NCBI GenBank assembly: GCA_903822975.1
Contig: CAIJRD010000009.1
Span: 186,001-250,000 of the forward strand
Direction of reading: 5' to 3'
DNA length: 64,000 bases
DNA from: an uncultured Sinobacteraceae bacterium
Lineage (GTDB): Bacteria > Pseudomonadota > Gammaproteobacteria > Nevskiales > Nevskiaceae
Part shown: positions 22,286-31,220 of the stretch, in pieces
Layout: each line of letters begins with the position of its first letter
Numbering within the stretch: the first letter of the stretch is position 1
Made by a program: the position numbers and the translations under genes
Notes under the pieces: model-generated
Database searches by the model: none
Told to the model about the DNA's origin: nothing
What the model saw: the letters and a program-made list of their open reading frames with translations, nothing else

Positions 22286-22572
22286 TGACCGTGATGATTA
22301 CGCCAGTGATCACTCCTGAAAGCACTTTCGCCATCACTCCTTTAACTGATCGACGGCTGATCGAACCAGGGCTGCATCGACGAAAGTCAGTCATTGATTC
22401 AGCGGCTGATTCACCCGCTGAATTACGGGCTGAATCACCAGCTGATTCACCAGCTGATTCACCAGTTGATTCACCAGTTGATTCACCAGCCGAATTACGG
22501 ACCGATTCACCGGCCGAATCACCGACGGATCCACTGAAGGTGTCTACCGAGATCGAGGCTGCGAGTCCGTAA
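22285..22572 (+). CDS. Possible small Ser-Pro repeat protein between transporter and fdsG
   Basis: A 95-codon frame starts MTVMITPVITPES with its ATG overlapping the transporter stop (TGATG) and ends with a TAA that overlaps the fdsG ATG (TAATG). It bridges two genes with perfect coupling overlaps. Its middle is ten 12-bp repeat units encoding A-D-S-P-like tetrapeptides (ADSPADSPVDSPVDSP), giving a proline-rich, acidic, presumably disordered segment. There is no known family. It could equally be a spacer in which an in-phase 12-bp repeat happens to leave a frame open. Confidence 0.4.
   Translation: MTVMITPVITPESTFAITPLTDRRLIEPGLHRRKSVIDSAADSPAELRAESPADSPADSPVDSPVDSPAELRTDSPAESPTDPLKVSTEIEAASP
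22405..22524. repeat. Tandem array, ten 12-bp units
   Basis: Ten contiguous 12-bp units related to GCTGATTCACCA, with some copies carrying GAATTACGG variants. The period is a multiple of three, so the reading frame described for this stretch stays open throughout. Confidence 0.93.
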
Positions 22573-23102
22573 TGAAATCCGAGCGTCGTGTCATACCGAT
22601 CAAGCTGGAGCGGCCGTCGTCGCTGACTGAATCACAGCGTGTACAGGTGATGGCGGTCTGCGAACAGCTGCAGACGATGCCGGGCGCACTGCTGCCGATC
22701 CTGCACGGCATTCAGGATGCGCTGGGCTTCGTGCCGAAAGATGCGGTGCCGCTGATCGCGCAGGCCTTGAACCTGAGCCGCGCCGAAGTGCATGGCGTGC
22801 TCAGCTTCTATCACGGCTTTCGGCAGCAGGCGCCGGGACGTCAGGTCGTGCAGCTGTGTCGTGCCGAGGCCTGCCAGGCGGTCGGCGCACGCGAGCTCGA
22901 AGCGCATGCCAAGCAACGCCTCGGCATCGACTTTCATCAGACCACTGCCGACGGCGCGCTGACGCTTGAGCCGGTCTATTGCCTGGGCAACTGTGCGCTC
23001 GGGCCTTCGCTGATGATCGGCGAGTCCTTGCGCGGACGCGTCACGCCACAGCGCTTCGATCAGCTGATGCAGCAGGCGCGGCTGATGGGCGCGCAGCCAT
23101 GA
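22572..23102 (+). CDS. fdsG: NAD-dependent formate dehydrogenase gamma subunit
   Basis: 176-residue NuoE-like protein with a thioredoxin-fold [2Fe-2S] domain. Ligand cysteines are in LCRAEACQAVG and in VYCLGNCALGPS, the C-x4-C ... C-x3-C pattern of the NuoE/HoxE/FdsG family. The N-terminal helical part (LPILHGIQDALGFVPKDAVPLIAQALNLS) is also typical. With FdsB it passes electrons from the catalytic FdsA subunit to NAD+. The ATG overlaps the preceding frame's stop, and its TGA overlaps the fdsB start by four bases. Confidence 0.93.
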   Translation: MKSERRVIPIKLERPSSLTESQRVQVMAVCEQLQTMPGALLPILHGIQDALGFVPKDAVPLIAQALNLSRAEVHGVLSFYHGFRQQAPGRQVVQLCRAEACQAVGARELEAHAKQRLGIDFHQTTADGALTLEPVYCLGNCALGPSLMIGESLRGRVTPQRFDQLMQQARLMGAQP

Positions 23103-24706
23103 CCGTCAAGCTCTACCTGCCCTGCGATGCCGCTGCACTTGCGGTCGGTGCCGACGACACCGCGCATGCAATCGCGACAGAAGCCCAAGCGCGTGGCATC
23201 GAGATTCAGCTGGTGCGCAACGGTTCGCGCGGTCTGCTGTGGCTGGAGCCGCTGGTCGAGGTCGAGACCGCGCAGGGACGCATCGCCTACGGTCCGGTTG
23301 CGGCCGAGGATGTCGCTAGCTTGTTCGACGCCGGCTTCCTCGAAGGTGCCGCGCACCGTCTCGGGCATGGCGCGACCGAGGACATCCCTTACTTCAAACG
23401 CCAGCAACGATTGACCTTCGCGCGCGTCGGTCTGGATGATCCGCTCGATCTAGACGCGTACCGTGCGCACGGTGGCTACGCCGGTCTCGACAACGCGCTG
23501 CTGATGGAGCCGGGCGCGATCGTTCAATGCGTGACCGATGCCGGCCTGCGCGGCCGCGGCGGCGCGGCGTTCCCGACCGGCATCAAGTGGCGCACGGTGC
23601 TGGAGGCGCCCAGTGCGCCGCGAGTACCCAGTACATCGGATCGTGCATCGGATCGTGCATCGGACGATGCGAAGTACGTCGTCTGCAATGCGGACGAAGG
23701 CGATTCCGGTACGTTTTCCGACCGCATGCTGATGGAAGGCGATCCCTACACGCTGATCGAAGGCATGACCATCGCCGGCATCGCCACCGGTGCGACGCGC
23801 GGCTACATCTATCTGCGCAGCGAGTATCCGCATGCGCATCGCACGCTGCAGGCGGCGATCGCGACGGCCTACGCGAACCGCTATCTCGGTGACGACATTC
23901 GCGGCAGCGGACTGCGCTTCGATCTGGAAGTACGGCTCGGTGCCGGCGCCTACATCTGCGGCGAAGAAACCTCGCTGCTGGAGTCGCTCGAGGGCAAGCG
24001 CGGGCAGGTGCGCTTCAAGCCGCCGTTGCCAGCGCTGCAAGGTCTGTTCGGCAAGCCGACCGTGATCAACAACGTCATCACGCTGGCCTCGGTGCCGGTG
24101 ATCCTCGCGCGCGGTGCGGACTACTACAAGGATTTCGGCATGGGCCGCTCGCGCGGCACGCTGCCGATCCAGCTCGCCGGCAACATCAAGCACGGCGGTC
24201 TGGTCGAACTCGCCTTCGGTGTGAGCTTGCGCGAACTGCTGTACGACTTCGGCGGCGGCAGTCTCAGTGGTCGGCCGATCCGCGCGGTTCAAGTCGGTGG
24301 TCCGCTCGGTGCCTATCTGCCGGAATCGCAGTTCGATACGCCGCTCGACTACGAGGCCTATGGCGAGATCAAGGGCATGCTCGGTCACGGCGGCATCGTC
24401 GTGTTCGACGATCGCGTCGACATGGCGCAGCAGGCGCGCTACGCAATGGAATTCTGTGCGGTCGAATCCTGCGGCAAGTGCACGCCGTGCCGGATCGGCT
24501 CGACGCGCGGAGTCGAGGTGATCGATCGTTTGATCGCCGGTGAGCAACCGGTCAAGCAGGAAGCCCTGCTGCGCGATCTGTGCGAAACGCTCACCTATGG
24601 CTCGCTGTGCGCGCTCGGCGGCCTCACGCCATTTCCGGTGCTGTCCGCACTGAATCATTTCCCCGAAGATTTCAGCAAGGCGGCGCCGGTTCCGGCGACC
24701 GCCTAG
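23099..24706 (+). CDS. fdsB: NAD-dependent formate dehydrogenase beta subunit
   Basis: 535-residue NuoF-like diaphorase subunit. The NADH/FMN site is seen in GLRGRGGAAFPTGIKW, CNADEGDSGTFSDR and GAGAYICGEETSLLESLEG, and the [4Fe-4S] ligands in ESCGKCTPCRIGSTRG. The N-terminal ~100 residues are the thioredoxin-like extension typical of FdsB/HoxF fusions. A 12-bp tandem repeat inserts Ala-Ser-Asp-Arg copies (ASDRASDRASDD) between the FMN loop and the CNADEG motif, a low-complexity insertion at a conserved position. The gene is coupled to fdsG and ends 11 bases before fdsA. Confidence 0.94.
   Translation: MTVKLYLPCDAAALAVGADDTAHAIATEAQARGIEIQLVRNGSRGLLWLEPLVEVETAQGRIAYGPVAAEDVASLFDAGFLEGAAHRLGHGATEDIPYFKRQQRLTFARVGLDDPLDLDAYRAHGGYAGLDNALLMEPGAIVQCVTDAGLRGRGGAAFPTGIKWRTVLEAPSAPRVPSTSDRASDRASDDAKYVVCNADEGDSGTFSDRMLMEGDPYTLIEGMTIAGIATGATRGYIYLRSEYPHAHRTLQAAIATAYANRYLGDDIRGSGLRFDLEVRLGAGAYICGEETSLLESLEGKRGQVRFKPPLPALQGLFGKPTVINNVITLASVPVILARGADYYKDFGMGRSRGTLPIQLAGNIKHGGLVELAFGVSLRELLYDFGGGSLSGRPIRAVQVGGPLGAYLPESQFDTPLDYEAYGEIKGMLGHGGIVVFDDRVDMAQQARYAMEFCAVESCGKCTPCRIGSTRGVEVIDRLIAGEQPVKQEALLRDLCETLTYGSLCALGGLTPFPVLSALNHFPEDFSKAAPVPATA
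23634..23669. repeat. In-frame 12-bp repeat inside fdsB
   Basis: Two perfect and one partial copy of CATCGGATCGTG lie within the coding sequence and encode repeated Ala-Ser-Asp-Arg residues in a loop next to the FMN/NADH site. Confidence 0.85.
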
Positions 24707-24717
24707 AGGTTCACGCA

Positions 24718-27651
24718 ATGCGCTCGATCGTCGAACAGGATCTCGGCACACCGGCACCGAAGTTCCGCAACGTCGGACGCACCACGACGACCGCGCCTGC
24801 TGCCGCAAACAAAACGGTGATGCTGACCATCGACGGCCGCGAGGTCGAGGTTGCCGAAGGCAGCTCGGTGCTGCGCGCGGCGGCCTTGAACGGCATCCAC
24901 ATCCCGAAGCTGTGCGCCACCGAGCAGCTCGATGCGTTCGGCTCGTGCCGCCTGTGTCTGGTGCAGATCGAAGGCATGAAGGGTTATCCGGCTTCGTGCA
25001 CGACGCCGGTGGCTGCGGGCATGAAGGTGAGCACGCAGAACGACAAGCTGGCTGCGCTGCGCCGCGGCGTGATGGAGCTGTACATCTCGGATCATCCGCT
25101 CGACTGCCTCACCTGTCCGGCAAACGGTCACTGCGAACTGCAGGACATGGCGGGCGCGGTCGGCCTGCGCGAAGTGCGCTACGGCTACGACGGCGCCAAT
25201 CACGTTTACGCCAAGCAGCAGGGAGAGGACAACGCGCTGTTCGTCGGCAAGGACGAGAGCAATCCGTATTTCACCTTCGATGCGAGCAAGTGCATCGTCT
25301 GCTCGCGCTGTGTGCGCGCCTGCGACGAGCAGCAGGGCACGTTGGCGCTGACGATCCAGTCGCGTGGTTTTGCCTCGAAAGTCGCGGCGAGCCAGGACGA
25401 AACCTTCATGCAGTCCGAGTGCGTGTCCTGCGGCGCCTGCGTGCAGGCCTGCCCGACCGCCACGCTTTCGGAGAAGACGCTGATCGACAAGGGCCAGGCC
25501 GAGCACAGCCGCATCACCACCTGTGCCTACTGCGGTGTCGGCTGTTCGTTCCGCGCGGAGATGAAAGGCGAGGAGGTGGTGCGCATGGTGCCGAACCAGG
25601 ATGGCCATGCGAATCACGGCCATTCTTGTGTGAAGGGACGCTTCGCGATCGGCTACGCCACGCACTCCGATCGCATCATGAAGCCGATGATCCGCGCGAA
25701 GATCAGCGATCCCTGGCGCGAAGTCAGTTGGGAGGAGGCGATCGCGTATGCAGCTTCCGAATTCAAACGCATCCAGGCAAAGTACGGCGTCGATTCGATC
25801 GGCGGCATCACGTCCTCGCGCTGCACCAACGAAGAGACTTACCTGGTGCAGAAGCTGGTGCGCGCTGCGTTCGGCAACAACAATGTAGACACCTGCGCGC
25901 GCGTCTGCCATTCGCCGACCGGCTACGGCTTGAAGCAGACACTCGGCGAATCCGCCGGCACGCAGAACTTCGACTCGGTGATGCACGCGGATGTCATCGT
26001 CGTCATCGGTGCCAATCCGACCGATGGTCATCCGGTGTTCGCCTCGCAGATGAAGCGGCGCCTGCGCCAGGGTGCGCGGCTGATCGTCGCCGATCCGCGT
26101 CGGATCGATCTGGTGCGCACGCCGCACATCGCGGCGGATCATCATCTGCAGCTGCGGCCCGGCACCAATGTCGCGCTGATCAACAGCCTTGCGCATGTGG
26201 TCGTCACCGAAGGCCTGGTCGACGAGGCCTTTGTGCGTGCCCGCTGCGAGTCCGCCTCGTTCGAACAGTGGCGTGAGTTTGTTGCCGACGCGCACAACTC
26301 GCCCGAGCAGATGGAAGCGGTCACCGGCGTGCCGGCGGTCGAAGTGCGCGCCGCCGCGCGTCTGTATGCGACCGGCGGCAATGGCGCGATCTATTACGGT
26401 CTCGGCGTCACCGAGCACAGCCAGGGTTCGACCATGGTGATGGGCATTGCGAATCTCGCAATGGCCACCGGCAACATCGGCCGCGAAGGCGTTGGCGTGA
26501 ATCCGCTGCGCGGCCAGAACAACGTGCAGGGCTCTTGCGACATGGGCTCGTTTCCGCACGAATTCCCCGGCTATCGCCATGTCTCCGACGATGCCACGCG
26601 GCTGCTGTTCGAAAACGCCTGGCAGGTGACGCTGCAGAACGAACCCGGCCTGCGCATTCCGAACATGTTCGAAGCGGCACTCGACCGCGAATTCCTCGGG
26701 CTCTATGTCGAAGGCGAGGACATCGCGCAGTCCGATCCGAATACCCAGCATGTCACCGCCGCGCTCAGCGCGATGGAGTGCGTCGTCGTGCAGGACTTGT
26801 TCCTGAACGAAACCGCAAAATTCGCCCATGTCTTTCTGCCGGGTTCGTCGTTCCTCGAAAAGGACGGTACGTTCACCAACGCCGAGCGCCGCATTTCACG
26901 CGTGCGCAAAGTGATGCATCCGAAGTCTGGCTATGCCGATTGGGAGATCACCCAGCTGCTGGCTAATGCGATGGGCTATGCGATGAACTATGCGCATCCG
27001 TCCGAGATCATGGACGAGATCGCGCGGCTGACGCCGACGTTCGCCGGCGTCAGCTTTGCGCGCATCGACGAACTCGGCAGCATCCAGTGGCCCTGCAACG
27101 ACGCGCATCCGGATGGCACGCCGACCATGCACATCGACGAATTCGTGCGCGGCAAGGGCCGCTTCCTGGTCACCGAATACGTGCCGACGCGCGAAAAGGT
27201 CAATGCGAAATTCCCGCTGATCCTCACCACCGGTCGCATTCTCAGCCAGTACAACGTCGGCGCGCAGACACGACGTACGTTCAACAACCAGTGGCACGAC
27301 GAGGACCGCGTCGAGATCCATCCGCACGACGCCGAGGAACGCGGCATCGCCGACGGCGATTGGGTCGGCATCGCCAGCCGCGCGGGCGACACCGTGCTGC
27401 GCGCACAAGTCACCGAACGCGTACAGCCGGGCGTGGTCTACACGACCTTCCACTTCCCGGAATCGGGCGCCAACGTGATCACCACCGAGAATTCCGACTG
27501 GGCGACCAATTGCCCCGAGTACAAGGTCACCGCCGTGCAATGCACGCGGGTGAGCCAGCCGTCCGACTGGCAGAAACGTTTCCGCGCATTCAGCGATTTG
27601 CAGCAGGATCTTTTGAACAAGGCAGGCGCCGATGTCTTTGCCGCAAAGTAA
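24718..27651 (+). CDS. fdsA: NAD-dependent formate dehydrogenase catalytic alpha subunit
   Basis: 977-residue molybdenum (or tungsten) bis-MGD enzyme that oxidises formate to CO2; start ATG at 24718 with an AGAGG site. Domain order: [2Fe-2S] ferredoxin (C66, C77, C80), NuoG-type His/Cys cluster (DHPLDCLTCPANGHCELQ), two [4Fe-4S] sites (CIVCSRCVRACD, CVSCGACVQACP), then the Mo domain beginning CAYCGVGCSF. The active-site ligand is a cysteine, about residue 397 in DTCARVCHSPTG, not selenocysteine. The C-terminal molybdopterin-binding domain is complete. It overlaps fdhD by 20 bases. Confidence 0.96.
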   Translation: MRSIVEQDLGTPAPKFRNVGRTTTTAPAAANKTVMLTIDGREVEVAEGSSVLRAAALNGIHIPKLCATEQLDAFGSCRLCLVQIEGMKGYPASCTTPVAAGMKVSTQNDKLAALRRGVMELYISDHPLDCLTCPANGHCELQDMAGAVGLREVRYGYDGANHVYAKQQGEDNALFVGKDESNPYFTFDASKCIVCSRCVRACDEQQGTLALTIQSRGFASKVAASQDETFMQSECVSCGACVQACPTATLSEKTLIDKGQAEHSRITTCAYCGVGCSFRAEMKGEEVVRMVPNQDGHANHGHSCVKGRFAIGYATHSDRIMKPMIRAKISDPWREVSWEEAIAYAASEFKRIQAKYGVDSIGGITSSRCTNEETYLVQKLVRAAFGNNNVDTCARVCHSPTGYGLKQTLGESAGTQNFDSVMHADVIVVIGANPTDGHPVFASQMKRRLRQGARLIVADPRRIDLVRTPHIAADHHLQLRPGTNVALINSLAHVVVTEGLVDEAFVRARCESASFEQWREFVADAHNSPEQMEAVTGVPAVEVRAAARLYATGGNGAIYYGLGVTEHSQGSTMVMGIANLAMATGNIGREGVGVNPLRGQNNVQGSCDMGSFPHEFPGYRHVSDDATRLLFENAWQVTLQNEPGLRIPNMFEAALDREFLGLYVEGEDIAQSDPNTQHVTAALSAMECVVVQDLFLNETAKFAHVFLPGSSFLEKDGTFTNAERRISRVRKVMHPKSGYADWEITQLLANAMGYAMNYAHPSEIMDEIARLTPTFAGVSFARIDELGSIQWPCNDAHPDGTPTMHIDEFVRGKGRFLVTEYVPTREKVNAKFPLILTTGRILSQYNVGAQTRRTFNNQWHDEDRVEIHPHDAEERGIADGDWVGIASRAGDTVLRAQVTERVQPGVVYTTFHFPESGANVITTENSDWATNCPEYKVTAVQCTRVSQPSDWQKRFRAFSDLQQDLLNKAGADVFAAK

Positions 27652-28513
27652 GCCCGTATCGACAGTTGCACCGGTGCCGGTGGGCGCCGAAGTGGTGAGC
27701 GTGCAAATCGTAGGACAAGCGGGCCTGCGCGACGCACAAGATCAGGTGGCCGAGGAGGTGCCGGTCGCGCTGATCTACAACGGCGAGCCGCATGTGGTGA
27801 TGATGGCCACACCCAGCGAACTTGAAGATTTCGCCGGCGGCTTTTCGGTCACCGAGGGCATCGTCGCGAGTCTTTACGAGATCGAAGATCTGCAGATCGT
27901 GGCGCTGCCGCAGGACGCCGCGCATGTTGGCGGCGGCTTCGAAATCTCGATGCGAATCCCAGCGGCGCGCGCGGCGGCGCTGAGCCAGCGACAGCGCAAT
28001 CTGCAAGGTCGCACCGGTTGCGGACTCTGCGGTGCGCAAACAATCGCAGAAGCGCAGCGCATGCCGCGACGAGTGCCGGCTGCAACACCGGTCGCTGCCG
28101 CCGCCGTGCGCCGCGCGCTCGAGAGCCTGCGCCAGCAGCAGCCGATCAACCGCGCAACCGGCGCCACCCATGCCGCCGCCTGGGCAACACCGGATGGCGC
28201 GATCGTCGCGCTGCGCGAAGACGTGGGCCGTCACAATGCGCTCGACAAGTTGATCGGTCAGTTGCTGGCCACGCACGTCGATCTCGCCGCCGGCTTTCTG
28301 GTGATCACCAGCCGTGCCAGCTACGAAATGGTGTTGAAGGCGAGCATGGTCGGCATCGCGCTGGTGGTCGCCGTCTCGGCGCCGACCGCGTATGCGATCC
28401 GCATCGCCGAAGAGGCCGGCATCACACTGGTCGGCTTTGCGCAGCCAGAACGCCAGGTGATCTACAGCTGTCCCGGCCGCCTGCTGGCGAGCACACCGGT
28501 GCTGGCGCGATGA
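27632..28513 (+). CDS. fdhD: Formate dehydrogenase sulfurtransferase FdhD
   Basis: 293-residue FdhD. The family transfers sulfur from IscS to the Mo cofactor, which is required for formate dehydrogenase activity. It shows the cysteine motif GRTGCGLCGAQ (C-x2-C), the AAAWATPDGAIVALREDVGRHNALDKLIG block, and the SRASYEMVLKA segment followed by the C-terminal cofactor-binding part. The start lies inside the fdsA 3' end (20-base overlap) and its stop overlaps fdsD by four bases, so maturation factor and enzyme are produced together. Confidence 0.95.
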   Translation: MSLPQSKPVSTVAPVPVGAEVVSVQIVGQAGLRDAQDQVAEEVPVALIYNGEPHVVMMATPSELEDFAGGFSVTEGIVASLYEIEDLQIVALPQDAAHVGGGFEISMRIPAARAAALSQRQRNLQGRTGCGLCGAQTIAEAQRMPRRVPAATPVAAAAVRRALESLRQQQPINRATGATHAAAWATPDGAIVALREDVGRHNALDKLIGQLLATHVDLAAGFLVITSRASYEMVLKASMVGIALVVAVSAPTAYAIRIAEEAGITLVGFAQPERQVIYSCPGRLLASTPVLAR

Positions 28514-28785
28514 GCGAGTCGGCGCATCAGGGCCCAGGGCATAAGGGCGCAGCGCATTTGGTCGAAATGGCCAACGACATCGCCGCGTTCTTCAGCGGCG
28601 CCGGGCACGCGCCTGCGGCAGCCGCAGACGGCGTAGCCGACCATCTGCGCAAATTCTGGGATCCGCGCATGCGCCGCAAGCTGATCGCCTATGGGCATCA
28701 GGGCGGCGCCGGACTCAGCGACGCAGCAAGGCTGGCGCTGGTAAAGCTCGAAGCCGCGACGGCGAGCGCGAACGCGGCCGAGTAG
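28510..28785 (+). CDS. fdsD: Formate dehydrogenase delta subunit
   Basis: 91-residue protein with the FdsD pattern: an N-terminal helix LVEMANDIAAFFSG followed by VADHLRKFWDPRMRRKLIAY and LSDAARLALVKL. FdsD proteins are small accessory subunits of soluble NAD-dependent formate dehydrogenases. It starts within the fdhD stop (ATGA). Its own stop codon falls inside the first unit of a 17-bp tandem array. Confidence 0.9.
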   Translation: MSESAHQGPGHKGAAHLVEMANDIAAFFSGAGHAPAAAADGVADHLRKFWDPRMRRKLIAYGHQGGAGLSDAARLALVKLEAATASANAAE

Positions 28786-28880
28786 CGAAGGCAGGCGAGT
28801 AGCGAACGCAGCCAATTAGCGAACGCAGCGGAGTAGCCAACGCAGTGGAGTAGCGAACGCAGCCGAGTAGGGAACGCGAG
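28779..28880. repeat. Tandem array, six 17-bp units
   Basis: Six contiguous 17-bp units related to CGAGTAGCGAACGCAGC. The first unit contains the fdsD stop codon. The period is not a multiple of three. Confidence 0.94.
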
Positions 28881-29250
28881 CAACCAAGTTGCAACAGCGG
28901 TTCATCGGCGCGATGTGGCCGCGCGGTTGAGCGACGCGTTTTCCCCCAAGTCTCCTCGCCAGCGATGTGCGCTAAGCCCATGAGCAAGTCGGGCCGACAT
29001 CTCGAGCCGTGCGTCTGCAGCACGCTCGCTCAGTTCTCGGCCTGACGCCCAGCATCGCGAAAATGCCGTAGCGCGGGTAAAGTGCGGCCGGGGCGATCGC
29101 CGATGCGCTATAGCGTTCGCGCGATCTGCAGGCTGCGAGCACGGCTCTTTGCCATATTCGCTGCGCGCGACGGTTGGTGTTGCGAATCGACGTGTTCGAT
29201 GGCGCTTAGAACGCCGGCCATGCGACCAGGTCGGTCACACGGCTCGCGGC
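28881..29250. other. Intergenic stretch without convincing genes
   Basis: Between the 17-bp array and the terminator of the small secreted-protein gene I see only short, unsupported frames without ribosome sites or recognisable domains. No promoter or RNA structure could be assigned. Confidence 0.5.
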
Positions 29251-29286
29251 AAAAAAAGACCGCGCCCCCAGGAGAAAGGCGCGGTC
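29251..29286 (-). terminator. Rho-independent terminator (minus strand)
   Basis: Read on the minus strand, a perfect 9-bp stem GACCGCGCC / GGCGCGGTC (loop of 11) is followed by seven T residues. It lies 25 bases beyond the stop of the small secreted-protein gene. Confidence 0.92.
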
Positions 29287-29310
29287 CCCGTCGGCTTGGA
29301 AACGCCGGCG

Positions 29311-29694
29311 TTAGTTGCTCTGCGTCAGCACACCCAGATCGACACCCAACGTCGAGAAATGTCCGCTGCCACCATTCTGCGCGGTGACTGCGAGGGTCAG
29401 TACCTTCGGGATCTTGATCACCGGGATGGGCACCACGTAGGCGGTCTTGCCGAAGCCAGGTCCGCGCAGCTTCAAGTTCTCGTTCAGCGTCGGCAGTGCG
29501 GCCAGGCTGTCGGTGCTGCTGCCCGATCCGAGGCTGGGTAGCGCCGAGCTGCTGGCCGAGCGCGTCGGCAGCGATGCGAACAGCGTGCGGCCGGTATTCG
29601 GATTGCTGGAAACCAGGTTGATGCGATTGGCGGCGAATGTCGAGGTCGACGCGAGTGTTGTTGCCGCGGCGATCAACAGGATCTTCTTGTTCAT
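29311..29694 (-). CDS. Small secreted protein of unknown function
   Basis: 127-residue protein with a clear signal peptide (MNKKILLIAAATTLASTSTFA-A) and a GAGGG ribosome site. The mature part has a Ser/Leu-rich stretch with repeated A-L-P-S/T-L phrases (ALPSLGSG, AALPTLNE) and a hydrophobic strand (YVVPIPVIKIPKVLTLAV). It ends DLGVLTQSN. No family recognised. A separate promoter region and a strong terminator mark it as a monocistronic unit. Confidence 0.7.
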   Translation of the reverse strand: MNKKILLIAAATTLASTSTFAANRINLVSSNPNTGRTLFASLPTRSASSSALPSLGSGSSTDSLAALPTLNENLKLRGPGFGKTAYVVPIPVIKIPKVLTLAVTAQNGGSGHFSTLGVDLGVLTQSN

Positions 29695-29941
29695 TTACTG
29701 AGCCCTCACAAATTAGTGGTTTGAATTTGCCGTCGAAGTCTTGCGGCGTTGTCGATCGGCACGGCGGCGCGTATCGCCCTGTGATGGTCGGGGTCTACGG
29801 ACGCTGCAACGTCAGCACGAAAGCTGAACCTACAGTGAACCTTCAGAGTTCGTCCGTTGGGCGAAGTTCCAACCTGGCTCGAGCGTCATATGAGTAAGAC
29901 GCTAGACGCTTGATTCGATCCAAGCGTGCGAGTCTTGCGCG

Positions 29942-30022
29942 GACTGCGAGAACTGCGAGAACTGCGAGAACCGCGAGAACTGCGAGAACTGCGAGGACTG
30001 CGAGAACTGCGCGGCTTGCGCA
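29942..30022. repeat. Tandem array, nine 9-bp units
   Basis: Nine contiguous 9-bp units related to AACTGCGAG lie 49 bases past the stop of the dienelactone hydrolase gene (minus strand). The flanking 29695-29941 stretch shows no gene; it should contain the promoter of the small secreted protein. Confidence 0.93.
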
Positions 30023-30071
30023 GGTTCGAACCCTGTGCCGTTCGATGCGTCCAACGTAAGCCTGCAGTCGA

Positions 30072-30779
30072 TCAGTCGCTGGCCGTACCGGATGCGTCGA
30101 GGGCTGCCTGCTGAAACAATTTGAGTGTGCGCACGCGGGCCAGCGCGGCATCATCGCGATCAGCGTCGGCGGCGCCATCGTTGTTGAAGCCATGACCGGA
30201 GTTCGGATACACGTACACCGGCACCTTCGGCTGCGCGGCCTGCAAGCTGGCCGCGACCGCGTCGGCAGGGATGTGCGCGTCCTTGGCGCCGAAGTGGCAG
30301 ATCGTTGGACATTGCGGCGTCATCTGCGCCGCCGCTGCAACGCCGCTGCCGTAGTAACTCGCCACCGCCGCCAGCCCAGGCAGTTGCGCTGCAGCTTTCC
30401 ACGCAAGCGTGCCGCCATAGCAATAGCCGACCAGACAGACCAAGCCGCGCGGCTGGAGAAAGGCGATGCACGAGGCGATGTCCGCAAGCGCAGTGTCGGT
30501 CGGCGTGTGCGCCGCTGCGGACAGACCATCTGCGAAGCCTTTGGCGTCGTGGCCTCGCAGATAACCGGGCTCGGTGCGATCGAACAGCGACGGCGCCAGA
30601 ACCTCAAAGCCCAGTTGTGACCAGCGCTCGACGTCTCGCTGCACATAGCTGTCGAGACCGAAGATTTCCTGCAGCACGATGAGGCCGGCGATCCGGTGGT
30701 TCTCGGGCTGTGCGTGCGCGACGGTGAATTCGAAGGCGTCTGCGGCGATCGACTGAAGCTTGATGAACTGGGTTGGCAT
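30072..30779 (-). CDS. Dienelactone hydrolase family protein
   Basis: 235-residue alpha/beta hydrolase, started at the ATG at 30779 with an AGGAG site (the longer frame lacks homology). The nucleophile is the cysteine of GYCYGG, as in true dienelactone hydrolases. The acid is likely in GAKDAHIP and the histidine in NSGHGFNND. The early block ENHRIAGLIVLQEIFGLDSYVQRDVERWSQLGF is characteristic. The natural substrate is unknown, since many such proteins are general carboxylesterases. It stands alone on the minus strand. Confidence 0.9.
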   Translation of the reverse strand: MPTQFIKLQSIAADAFEFTVAHAQPENHRIAGLIVLQEIFGLDSYVQRDVERWSQLGFEVLAPSLFDRTEPGYLRGHDAKGFADGLSAAAHTPTDTALADIASCIAFLQPRGLVCLVGYCYGGTLAWKAAAQLPGLAAVASYYGSGVAAAAQMTPQCPTICHFGAKDAHIPADAVAASLQAAQPKVPVYVYPNSGHGFNNDGAADADRDDAALARVRTLKLFQQAALDASGTASD

Positions 30780-31133
30780 CAGACAGCGCTCCTGGAAAGT
30801 GCTTCTGTGAAAAGGATACGACGATAGGTTTGCACGATTCCGCTGCGCGATGGTGAATGTCTGGGCGCTTTGTCTGCGTGAGACGGCGTGCATTTGGAAA
30901 CCTCAGCGACGCACTGCTGACAGCGCCACGCGGTCGTCGGTTCAGGCTCTGCAACGGTCTTTGCACTACGCAGCCTTGCCGGGGATTGGGTCTGAGTCGT
31001 TCTGCTGTTTTGTCGTTTTGTTGTTTAGTGGTTCAGTCGATCAGTCGTTCAGTCCGCGCGGTGCAACGCTCGCAAGCGCTCGTGTTCGGCCGCATTCGCA
31101 TGTGTAGCTATCGCGGTGCGCCTATGCTTTTTT
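30780..31133. other. Intergenic stretch with degenerate short repeats
   Basis: Apart from the upstream region of the hydrolase gene, this stretch contains low-complexity phrases (for example repeated GTTCAGTC-like words near 31022-31055) and no supported gene. Confidence 0.5.
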
Positions 31134-31160
31134 CGCACGCACGCACGCACGCACGCACGC
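31134..31160. repeat. GCAC tetranucleotide tract
   Basis: About seven tandem copies of GCAC lie 61 bases beyond the stop of the acyl-CoA ligase gene, followed by an ACAC-rich stretch to about 31190. Confidence 0.93.
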
Positions 31161-31220
31161 TTCTCACCGCACACACCACACATCACACACATCCGTTGCA
31201 TCGTCGCCATCGTGCGCCGA

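Noticed and set aside
24703..26829. A 708-codon minus-strand frame
   Set aside because: Antisense to fdsA and lacks any motif.
29942..30022. Possible CRISPR array
   Set aside because: Units are 9 bp and contiguous, with no unique spacers and no cas genes. The same applies to the other arrays in the window.
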